Of a stretch of DNA of 64,000 nt, positions 22,930 through 30,176 are shown piece by piece. The DNA is from Pseudomonas saliphila (GTDB lineage Bacteria > Pseudomonadota > Gammaproteobacteria > Pseudomonadales > Pseudomonadaceae), in the NCBI RefSeq assembly GCF_008638345.1, contig NZ_VTVA01000003.1, positions 281,007-345,006 of the forward strand, in the 5' to 3' direction. The notes below the pieces were generated by a model. It saw only the letters and a list, made by a program, of their open reading frames with translations. It was not told where the DNA came from and did not search any database. The position numbers were made by a program, and so were the translations under genes. Each line of letters opens with the position of its first letter. Position 1 is the stretch's first letter.

Positions 22930-24225
22930 ATGCACCAGAGTTCAACCAATCAGGATCTTGCTGACTTTATTCAGGCCTCGCCGACTCCCTTTCATGCGAC
23001 CCAGAATCTGGCTGATCGCCTCCTCGCCGCCGGCTTCGAACAGCTGGACGAGCGTGACGAGTGGAACCTCCAGTCCGGCGGCAAATACCTGGTTACGCGC
23101 AACGGCTCCTCGCTGATCGCCTTTCAGATGGGTGTCTCTGGATCGCTGGACCAGGGCATGCGCATGGTCGGCGCTCACACCGACAGCCCGTGTCTGCGGG
23201 TGAAGCCGATACCGGAGATGAACCAACAGGGACTCTGGCAGCTGGCGATCGAAGTTTATGGCGGTGCGCTGCTTGCACCCTGGTTCGACCGCGACCTGTC
23301 TCTTGCCGGCAGAGTGACCTTTCGCACCCTTGAGGGCCGACTGGATAGCCGCCTGATCAACTTTGAACGCCCTATTGCGGTGGTACCCAGCCTGGCGATC
23401 CATCTCAATCGCGGCGTCAATGATGGCTTGAACATCAATGCGCAGACTGACCTGCCGCCGATCCTGGCCATGGCACTGGAGCCACAGCGCGATTTCCGCG
23501 CTTTGCTGGGTGCGCAGCTGGCTCAGGAACATCCCGATTGCCAAGCGGATCAGGTGCTGGACTACGAGCTATCCTTTTTTGACACACAGCCGCCAGCGAC
23601 CGTCGGCCTGGAACATGACTTCTTCACCTCGGCCCGTCTGGACAATCTGCTGTCCTGCCACACAGCGCTGCAGGCGCTGCTTGCCAGCAGCGGCCAGGAG
23701 CCTGCGCTGCTGGTTTGTACCGATCATGAAGAAGTAGGCTCCACCTCAGCCTGCGGCGCGGATGGTCCCTTTCTGGAAGACGTTCTGAGCAGAGTAATAC
23801 CGGATCCGATCAAGCGTATCCAGATGATCCAGCGGTCGATTATGGTCTCGGCGGACAACGCCCACGCGGTGCACCCGAACTTCGCAGACCGCCACGATAC
23901 CAATCATGGTCCAAAGCTGAATGCCGGGCCGGTGATCAAAATCAACAGCAACCAACGCTACGCAACCACCAGCGAGACCGCTGCCTACTTCCGCAACCTG
24001 TGCAACGAAGCCGATGTGCCGGTGCAGAGTTTTGTCGTGCGCAGTGACATGGGCTGTGGAAGCACCATTGGCCCGGTTACGGCCAGCCGGCTGGGCATTC
24101 GGACCGTGGATGTGGGCGTTCCGACCTTCGCCATGCATTCCATCCGTGAGCTGGCCGGCAGTCGGGATGCAGCCTATCTTACCCAGGTGCTGACCCGATT
24201 CTATGACAGCCAGGATCTAATCTAG
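22930..24225 (+). CDS. apeB: M18-family aminopeptidase
   Basis: 431-residue cytoplasmic dizinc aminopeptidase (ApeB/aspartyl aminopeptidase family). Metal and catalytic motifs: [42 protein letters not shown], and [20 protein letters not shown] with a C-terminal [11 protein letters not shown]. Start at MHQSSTNQD because AAAGGAG precedes it; the preceding frame overlaps the rluA end. Confidence 0.94.
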   Translation: MHQSSTNQDLADFIQASPTPFHATQNLADRLLAAGFEQLDERDEWNLQSGGKYLVTRNGSSLIAFQMGVSGSLDQGMRMVGAHTDSPCLRVKPIPEMNQQGLWQLAIEVYGGALLAPWFDRDLSLAGRVTFRTLEGRLDSRLINFERPIAVVPSLAIHLNRGVNDGLNINAQTDLPPILAMALEPQRDFRALLGAQLAQEHPDCQADQVLDYELSFFDTQPPATVGLEHDFFTSARLDNLLSCHTALQALLASSGQEPALLVCTDHEEVGSTSACGADGPFLEDVLSRVIPDPIKRIQMIQRSIMVSADNAHAVHPNFADRHDTNHGPKLNAGPVIKINSNQRYATTSETAAYFRNLCNEADVPVQSFVVRSDMGCGSTIGPVTASRLGIRTVDVGVPTFAMHSIRELAGSRDAAYLTQVLTRFYDSQDLI

Positions 24226-24246
24226 GCGCAAGAAACCAACGTCAGG

Positions 24247-24269
24247 AAGGCCCGATCGAATCGGGCCTT
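24247..24269 (+). terminator. Terminator between convergent apeB and quinone oxidoreductase
   Basis: Perfect 10-bp stem AAGGCCCGAT / ATCGGGCCTT with a 3-base loop, lying between two convergent genes; T-rich on both sides, so it may serve both strands. Confidence 0.8.
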
Positions 24270-24273
24270 TGCC

Positions 24274-25224
24274 TTATTCGTTCACCAGAATTATCTTGCC
24301 GATCACCTGGTCGCTGGCCAGCTCGGCGAAAGCCGCTTCGGCGTCATCAAAGCTGAACGTCTTCGCCACTAAAGGTTTGAGTTCGCCGGTAGCAAACAAG
24401 GGCCACAAGCGCTGCTCCATCCGGGCCAACAGCTCAGCCTTGAAATCTGCATCCCGGGTTCGCAAAGTCGAGCCGATCAACTTGATACGCTTGGCCAGCA
24501 CCGCCCGCAGATCCAGTGTCGCCTCGCGGCCACCCATTAGCCCGATCAGCACCCAGCGCCCATCCAAGGCCAGCAAGTCGAGATGATCCTTGGCGTAATT
24601 CGCGCCCACCGGATCCAGCGCCACGTTGAACGGCCCTGATTCTTTCAGACTGCCAATACCGTTCTGGCGCAGCACGCCACCGCTAGCCCCTAATTCTTTG
24701 CAAACCTTCAGTTTTTCCTCACTGCCAAGCGTCACCCAGCAGGGGTTGCCCATGGCCTTGCACAGCTGGATAGCTGCGGTACCCACACCACTGGCACCCG
24801 CGTGGATCAATACTTTCTCACCTAGCTGAGCGCCACCCAGCTCGAAGACATTCAGCCAGGCAGTGCTAAACACTTCGGGAATCGCGGCGGCTTGCGCCCA
24901 GTCGAATCCATCCGGAACGGGCAGCGCATGACGGCCATCGACGGTGACTTCTTCGGCCATCCCACCACCCGCTAACAATGCACATACCCGATCACCCACC
25001 TTCCAGCGGCTTTCGCCCTTTACCTCGGACACTTCACCGGCGCATTCCAAACCCAGTACAGTGGTCACTCCGGGGGGCGGCGGGTACATTCCAGCCCTTT
25101 GCAACAAATCGGCACGATTTAAACCTGCGGCCTTGACGCGGACTCTTATCTGACCATCCAACAGCTCTGCGCTGGGCTGTTCGCTCCAAGTGAGGGTCTT
25201 CGCCTCAGCTTGCAATCCTCTCAT
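24274..25224 (-). CDS. NAD(P)H-quinone oxidoreductase (PIG3-like MDR protein)
   Basis: 316-residue zinc-independent medium-chain dehydrogenase. GroES-like N-terminal half (AGLNRADLLQRAGMYPPPPG, typical of the PIG3/quinone reductase branch) and a Rossmann half with HAGASGVGTAAIQLCKA. No zinc-binding cysteines. Expected to reduce quinones with NADPH. Start at ATG 25224, preceded by GGAGG at five bases; another ATG lies six codons upstream. Divergent from prc. Confidence 0.9.
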   Translation of the reverse strand: MRGLQAEAKTLTWSEQPSAELLDGQIRVRVKAAGLNRADLLQRAGMYPPPPGVTTVLGLECAGEVSEVKGESRWKVGDRVCALLAGGGMAEEVTVDGRHALPVPDGFDWAQAAAIPEVFSTAWLNVFELGGAQLGEKVLIHAGASGVGTAAIQLCKAMGNPCWVTLGSEEKLKVCKELGASGGVLRQNGIGSLKESGPFNVALDPVGANYAKDHLDLLALDGRWVLIGLMGGREATLDLRAVLAKRIKLIGSTLRTRDADFKAELLARMEQRLWPLFATGELKPLVAKTFSFDDAEAAFAELASDQVIGKIILVNE

Positions 25225-25325
25225 GGTGCCTCCATAGTGCATTTGTCAACAATTGAAAAGGGAACCCATGTTCCTTTATAAGACCTAACAGCATACTTCC
25301 TATCTCTCCGGACACGATACCCTAC

Positions 25326-27434
25326 ATGAGACTCACTCTATCACTGCGCAATACCTGCCTGGTTGCACTGCTAACCCTCGGCGGTAGTGTATACGCGGCC
25401 GAGAAACTCCCGGTTCTTGACGTGGAGAGCTTGCAGTCAACGCGCGAGCAACGCATTGCCAGTTTGAACACTGTCGAACTGCTCCGCCGCCACCACTACA
25501 ACAAGATCGAGCTCGATGACGAACTGTCGAGCGAGATTTTCGACACTTACCTCAAGCAGCTCGATCCCCAGCGCAGCCTGTTTACCGCCAAGGATATTCA
25601 GGGGTTCGAGAAGCACCGTCTCAAGCTTGACGATCTGCTTCTGAGTGGCGATCTGAGCGTTGGTTTCGATATTCATCGCACGCAGATCCAGCGCGCCAAT
25701 GAGCGGATGATCTACGCGTTGAGCCTGCTTCATCAGGGGCTCGACAAGATGGACTTTGAGAGCGATCAACAGATTCGTATTGATCGTGAAGACGCCGACT
25801 GGGCGGCCGACCGCGCTGCGCTTGAGGATCTCTGGTACCGTCAGATCAAGGATGAGGTACTACGCCTTAAACTGGCCGGGCGCGAGACTGACGCCATCGC
25901 CGAGCTGCTGGAAAAACGCTATAACAGCCAGCAGACTCGCTTGTCTCAAACCCGTAGTGAAGACATATTCCAGAGCTACATCAACGCATTCGCCCAGGTG
26001 TTCGATCCGCATACGCAGTACATGTCACCTGAAAATGCCGAGAATTTCGATATCAACATGAGCCTGTCTCTCGAAGGGATAGGCGCTGTACTGCAGAGTG
26101 ATGAGGAATACACCAAGATCGTCCGCCTGGTACCCGCCGGCCCTGCCGAGAAAAGCAAGCAACTCGCCCCCGCTGATCGAATTGTCGGCGTGGCCCAGGA
26201 AAAAGGCGAAATGGTTGATGTGGTGGGCTGGCGCCTGGACGAGGTCGTCAAACTGATCCGCGGACCAAAAGGCTCTAGTCTCACGCTTGAGGTCATCCCC
26301 GCCGCAAACCCGACAACCGATTCAACCAGCCGTCAGGTCAAACTGACTCGCGAAGCGGTCAAGCTGGAAGATCAGGCAGCGAAAGCTGAGGTGCTGGATG
26401 TTCGAGAGGGTAACAAGGATTACCGGATCGGCGTGATCGAAGTTCCTGGCTTCTATATTGACTTCAAAGCGTATCGCCGTGGCGACGCGGATTACCGCAG
26501 TACCACCCGGGACGTCCGCAGGCTGCTCGGCGAACTGGAGGAGCAAAACGTCGACGGCATCGTGCTGGATCTTCGCAACAACGGCGGTGGATCCCTGCAG
26601 GAAGCCACAGAGCTGACCGGCCTGTTCATTGATCAGGGACCGACTGTATTGGTGCGTGACGCACAGGGTAAAGTTCAGGTTCTCGATGATCCCGAATCTG
26701 GCTCGACTTACACCGGCCCGCTGGCGGTGATGGTTAACCGGTTGTCCGCATCGGCCTCTGAGATTTTTGCAGGTGCCATGCAGGATTACGGCCGCGCTGT
26801 GGTTATTGGCGAACCCACCTTCGGCAAGGGCACCGTACAGTCGATCCAGCCACTTAACCACGGTGAGCTCAAGCTGACGCTAGCCAAGTTCTATCGCGTA
26901 TCGGGTCAGAGCACTCAGAACCGCGGCGTGATCCCTGACATCGAATTCCCCTCATTGATGGAAACGGCAGAAATCGGTGAAAGTAGCCTGCCACGCGCAC
27001 TGCCCTGGGACACCATCCCTGCCGCACGCTATCGGATGGATGGTCAGCTCGCACCGATGATCGCTCCCCTGACCGAGCAACATCAGAAGCGCGCAGCCAA
27101 AGATCCGGACTTCGCCTACACGATGTCGCGCATCGAGCTGAACCGTGAGATGAAGGAGCAGCAGTTCCTTCCGCTGAACGAGACCAAGCGCCGCGAACAG
27201 AAGGACAAGTTCGAGAAGCAGCTGCTTGAGCTGGAAAACAAACGACTAGCGGGCCGTGGTGAAGAACTGATCACCTCGCTTGAAGAGGATGACCCTTTGC
27301 TTGAGCAAGGCATCTCTGCTCTAACCGCTGAACAGGATGAGGAGGACGATGAAGTCGATCCCTTCCTTGCCGAGACAGGTCACATCCTCATTGACCTCCT
27401 GCGCCTGCGTGAGCAAGTAGCCGCTGCCAGCTGA
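25326..27434 (+). CDS. prc: Tail-specific (C-terminal processing) protease Prc
   Basis: 702-residue periplasmic S41 protease. Signal peptide residues 1-24 (ending VYAAE), a long N-terminal helical domain, PDZ domain about residues 240-330 (SLEGIGAVLQSDEEYTKIVR), and the Ser-Lys dyad in NRLSASASEIFAG and EPTFGKGTVQ. In Pseudomonas this protein (also AlgO) degrades proteins with non-polar C-termini and cleaves MucA-like anti-sigma factors. Acidic C-terminal region. Confidence 0.95.
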   Translation: MRLTLSLRNTCLVALLTLGGSVYAAEKLPVLDVESLQSTREQRIASLNTVELLRRHHYNKIELDDELSSEIFDTYLKQLDPQRSLFTAKDIQGFEKHRLKLDDLLLSGDLSVGFDIHRTQIQRANERMIYALSLLHQGLDKMDFESDQQIRIDREDADWAADRAALEDLWYRQIKDEVLRLKLAGRETDAIAELLEKRYNSQQTRLSQTRSEDIFQSYINAFAQVFDPHTQYMSPENAENFDINMSLSLEGIGAVLQSDEEYTKIVRLVPAGPAEKSKQLAPADRIVGVAQEKGEMVDVVGWRLDEVVKLIRGPKGSSLTLEVIPAANPTTDSTSRQVKLTREAVKLEDQAAKAEVLDVREGNKDYRIGVIEVPGFYIDFKAYRRGDADYRSTTRDVRRLLGELEEQNVDGIVLDLRNNGGGSLQEATELTGLFIDQGPTVLVRDAQGKVQVLDDPESGSTYTGPLAVMVNRLSASASEIFAGAMQDYGRAVVIGEPTFGKGTVQSIQPLNHGELKLTLAKFYRVSGQSTQNRGVIPDIEFPSLMETAEIGESSLPRALPWDTIPAARYRMDGQLAPMIAPLTEQHQKRAAKDPDFAYTMSRIELNREMKEQQFLPLNETKRREQKDKFEKQLLELENKRLAGRGEELITSLEEDDPLLEQGISALTAEQDEEDDEVDPFLAETGHILIDLLRLREQVAAAS

Positions 27435-27461
27435 TATAGCGCACGCAACATCCGCAACCTG

Positions 27462-27496
27462 ACCGCCAGCGACCCCCTAGGGCCGCTGGCGGTTTT
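27462..27496 (+). terminator. Terminator of prc
   Basis: 10-bp stem ACCGCCAGCG / CGCTGGCGGT followed by TTTT, 27 bp downstream of the prc stop. Confidence 0.88.
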
Positions 27497-27610
27497 GCAT
27501 TCGCCTGCCGGAAGTCGTCAACCGCTCGTTGTGGTTAATAAGCCGGGGCCAGCTGTCGCGAGCCGGTAGCGCTGCGCCGACGCGCTGCAAGTACTCCCCT
27601 GTAAGCTCGA

Positions 27611-27630
27611 CGATGACATCCCTGTCATCG
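27611..27630. repeat. Perfect hairpin CGATGACA-TCCC-TGTCATCG
   Basis: An 8-bp perfect inverted repeat with a TCCC loop, in a context (GTAAGCTCG upstream, GGTCGGCTC downstream) resembling repeated intergenic stem-loops of Pseudomonas. No T tract, so not an intrinsic terminator. Confidence 0.6.
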
Positions 27631-27770
27631 CACGGTCGGCTCAGCCCTGACGCCCCGCTTCGCCTAATTGTTGGAGTTGCCCGGGAGGAAAGCCAAAGTG
27701 AAGGTGGTTTCGAATATCCACCTCACACCGATGCTCATCGAGTCCGCTGACTGTCAGGGTGGCGCAAGTG

Positions 27771-27828
27771 TCGAAAACAGGGATGTTCTCGTCAAGCCTC
27801 CAGGGATGGGTTCATGGCGTCTTGCGGC
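27771..27828 (+). repeat. Degenerate intergenic repeat, copy A
   Basis: Begins TCGAAAACAGGGATGTT and later has GGGTTCATGG then TTGCG; copy B at 27881-27940 has TCGAAAAACAGGGTTGTT, GGGTTCACAA and TTGCG in the same order and orientation, 110 bp on. The match is clear by eye but imperfect. Confidence 0.55.
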
Positions 27829-27880
27829 ATCCTGACAGACGGTGGACGACCTCCTCCGACCATCTCGACGGTAGCAAATA

Positions 27881-27940
27881 TCGAAAAACAGGGTTGTTTT
27901 CTCATGCCCTTACGACGGGTTCACAAGGTATTGCGCACGG
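27881..27940 (+). repeat. Degenerate intergenic repeat, copy B
   Basis: Second copy of the roughly 60-bp sequence described for 27771-27828, with small insertions and deletions between the shared blocks. Confidence 0.55.
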
Positions 27941-27960
27941 GATTAATGAAACGTGACGGG

Positions 27961-27995
27961 TTACCCACATATTCTGTGGATAAGTCTGTGAACAA
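27961..27995. promoter_or_regulatory. Cluster of three DnaA-box-like 9-mers
   Basis: TTACCCACA (27961-27969, one mismatch to TTATCCACA), TGTGGATAA (27975-27983, exact on the minus strand) and TGTGAACAA (27987-27995, one mismatch on the minus strand). An AT-rich stretch begins about 35 bp on. Could bind DnaA; no replication gene lies nearby, so this is not called an origin. Confidence 0.45.
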
Positions 27996-28215
27996 GGTAT
28001 GGGCAACAGCGGCAAACGCCCGTTTAAACTAGGCTTAAGTCGAAATGAGTGAAAATTGATCAAATAAAAAGCTTTATAAATCAGCCATTTACAGCTCGTC
28101 TGGAACCAGACAATTGAAAGGGAAACGTGCTTGAGTGTTACTGAAGAATGTGCATAACGGTAACGACCCACGCCCCGATACGTCTGCACCGGGGCATGGA
28201 AGTGTTACTTTGCCA

Positions 28216-28959
28216 TTACTCGGCGGGTGCCGTTTCGTTGGCGTCAGCTTCTGCATCGGCCTGGTCGATTCCAAGCAGCTCCATTTCGAATACCAGAATC
28301 GAATTCGGAGGAATGACCGGGCTCGGGCTGTTTTCGCCATAAGCCAACTCACTTGGGATGGTAACGCGCCATTTATCACCCACGCGCATCATCTGCAGCG
28401 CTTCTACCCAACCAGGGATAACTCCACTGACGGGTAGATCGACTGGCTCACCGCGGCTGATCGAGCTGTCGAATACCGTGCCATCCAGCAACTTACCTTC
28501 GTAGTGGACCGATACTGTATCGGTCGGATCAGGCTGCGGGCCATCTTCGGCACCAGACTCCAGCACCTCGTACTGCAAGCCTGAGTCAGTCGTGGTGACC
28601 TCATCCTTCTCGGCGTTCTCGGCAAGATACTTTTCGTTGGCCTCGTTCGTTTCGGAGACCAGCGCAGTTGCGCGCTCTTCTGCGCGGCTCTGCAGCTCTG
28701 TGAACGCGGCACGAAGCTCTTCTTCGCCTACTCGTGGTGGTTGCTTGGACAGAGCGTCCTGCATACCCAGGGCGAGCGCCTGGGGATCAATGTCGTCGAG
28801 GCCGTCCTGTAACAGGCTTTCACCCATATTCAGACCGATACCATAGGACGCTTGTTGAATTGGGGTGCTGATTTCGACTTCCGTTTCCTTGTCGCCGCCA
28901 CAACCAACAAGAGTGAGAATACTCAGGGCAACGCCTGCTGCCAGCAGATTACGCTTCAT
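28216..28959 (-). CDS. FKBP-type peptidyl-prolyl isomerase, lipoprotein
   Basis: 247 residues. Lipoprotein signal with lipobox LVGC (Cys20), then the helical FKBP N-terminal dimerisation domain and the FKBP catalytic domain (VSVHYEGKLLDGTVFDSSIS through LAYGENSPSPVIPPNSILVF). It catalyses proline isomerisation in the periplasm, probably membrane-tethered. The very acidic, Ala-rich C-terminal tail is unusual but not unique. Start at MKRNLLAAGV (28959), giving a proper signal peptide. In P. aeruginosa the equivalent gene is also beside prc and tRNA genes. Confidence 0.93.
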   Translation of the reverse strand: MKRNLLAAGVALSILTLVGCGGDKETEVEISTPIQQASYGIGLNMGESLLQDGLDDIDPQALALGMQDALSKQPPRVGEEELRAAFTELQSRAEERATALVSETNEANEKYLAENAEKDEVTTTDSGLQYEVLESGAEDGPQPDPTDTVSVHYEGKLLDGTVFDSSISRGEPVDLPVSGVIPGWVEALQMMRVGDKWRVTIPSELAYGENSPSPVIPPNSILVFEMELLGIDQADAEADANETAPAE

Positions 28960-29104
28960 GCTTACCTCAATTGACAAGCCCGACCGGGCGGAAATAAAGG
29001 AGGCAGCTTAACAGGGGAATACGACCCAATCTACCAGCTGACTGGCAAAGTTTGAGCAGAATAGGAAAGGCATTACAATTTGGATACAACAGGAGGGGTA
29101 AAAA

Positions 29105-29153
29105 TGGCGCAGCGGACGGGACTCGAACCCGCGACCCCCGGCGTGACAGGCCG
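29105..29153 (-). repeat. Truncated tRNA-Asp 3' half: attachment-site scar
   Basis: Read on the minus strand this is the 3' part of tRNA-Asp(GTC): anticodon loop CTGTCAC, anticodon-stem partner, variable loop, complete T arm (GCGGGTTCGAGTCCCGT) and acceptor 3' strand CCGCTGC, discriminator G and CCA. Upstream of the anticodon arm (above 29153) the sequence diverges completely: no D arm and no 5' acceptor strand. A displaced 3' end is what remains when an element integrates in a tRNA gene; the intact tRNA should lie at the far end of the element, beyond this window. Confidence 0.88.
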
Positions 29154-29603
29154 TGCCAGCTAGAAAATGCTAATCGACCTTATTCGATGACCATTGATTT
29201 TAAAGGACTTTATCCTAAGCCATCGGCTTTTCAGGCTGATGCAGATTGAGATCAATTGAAGGCAATCATCTGGTCACGGTCACGGAAACCTATGTTTTTA
29301 ATGGCTAGTTTTTAGCCACTTTTCAGCACTTTTCCGTATCCATGCAGGCGATGGTTGAACGAACTACCTGCCCAATAAGGCACCATCAGACCTAATCACA
29401 CCGCGCAGTATGCTTCAGCCCAATCCGATGGAAAAGTAAGCTTTTACCATTGCTACAACTCCCCTATTCGCTGTAAGTAGTTATAGACACAAAGTACTGT
29501 GTAACCGTACGGTTGAAATATCATTGTCGGCTCACTTCAATCCTTTCCGTCGAGATTTCAATGGCAAGGGCGTCACTTTGATCGAGCCTTTGAGTACGCA
29601 GGC
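29154..29603. other. Left end of the genomic island (non-coding)
   Basis: 450 bp between the attachment scar and the first island gene. It holds tandem GGTCAC (29272-29277, 29278-29283), a hairpin GGCTA-GTTTT-TAGCC region (29303-29317), a direct repeat ACTTTT-CAGC-ACTTTT just after it (29318-29334), and a perfect palindrome AACCGTACGGTT (29503-29514) about 90 bp before the first gene. These are plausible recombinase-binding and operator sites. No gene seen. Confidence 0.6.
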
Positions 29604-30176
29604 ATGCCTCAGTTAAAACAAAGCACCCAGACCACAAAGATCACCCTCCACCCCGCTGCACTAGCTGCCCATACCTGGAGCAGAGAGCTACACCGCTGGT
29701 TCAACAGATCAGCACTTCCGGAAACCATGCGAAAAGCGTTGGCGCAACAACCGCTGCAATGCATCGCCACTCCCAGCACACTTGAGCTTTATGCCCCTCT
29801 CTGGACAAGCGTGCTATGGCAGAGCGACCAGCCCCCCATTGGCACACTCTTGGTTTGCCTGACTCCAGATGAAATATCGGAAGCAGAGATTGAGCGCGCC
29901 GCCTGGGTGTCTGTGCTTGGTGAGGTGTTCAACAGCCTCCACCCTCATGGAATATCAGACCTGCGGGATACACTGAAAGAGTCCATGTCGCATGGCCTGC
30001 ACCGGGAACTGTTCAATGCAAAAATGCTAAATGACAATCTCATGTGCAAATGGACAGGCATCTCACGGGCAGCTCTGGGCGAACAACGGCGGCGGAATCG
30101 TACTCAAGCGAGCCCGCCAGCAACGACGCAGGCAATCATCAATGCGCTAAACCAGCCATGGGGTGTCGATGACTAG
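29604..30176 (+). CDS. Small protein of the recombinase trio, unknown function
   Basis: 190 residues starting MPQLKQSTQTTK; no membrane segments or signal. The C-terminal part (SHGLHRELFNAKMLNDNLMCKW onward to about residue 160) looks helical and has a basic GEQRRRNRT stretch, compatible with DNA binding. I do not recognise a family. Its stop overlaps the start of the next gene by about 8 bases, so it is co-translated with the two large recombinase-like proteins and is probably an accessory factor for integration or excision. Confidence 0.7.
   Translation: MPQLKQSTQTTKITLHPAALAAHTWSRELHRWFNRSALPETMRKALAQQPLQCIATPSTLELYAPLWTSVLWQSDQPPIGTLLVCLTPDEISEAEIERAAWVSVLGEVFNSLHPHGISDLRDTLKESMSHGLHRELFNAKMLNDNLMCKWTGISRAALGEQRRRNRTQASPPATTQAIINALNQPWGVDD

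Larger units (their letters stand above)
27497..28215. other. 719-bp non-coding region with degenerate repeats
   Basis: No gene is supported here. It contains an 8-bp perfect hairpin (27611-27630), two degenerate copies of a roughly 60-bp sequence (27771-27828 and 27881-27940), a cluster of DnaA-box-like 9-mers (27961-27995) and then an AT-rich stretch (28030-28090). The style is that of Pseudomonas intergenic repeats. The stop of the FKBP gene bounds it on the right. Confidence 0.6.

Noticed and set aside
27961..28090. Chromosomal replication origin
   Set aside because: Only one exact DnaA box and no dnaA, dnaN, rpmH or gidA nearby; reported only as a cluster.
29052..29249. Plus-strand frame covering the tRNA-Asp scar
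   Set aside because: It reads through a tRNA 3' arm (the GTRTRDPRRDR-type peptide is the usual false translation of tRNA arms) and has no ribosome site.
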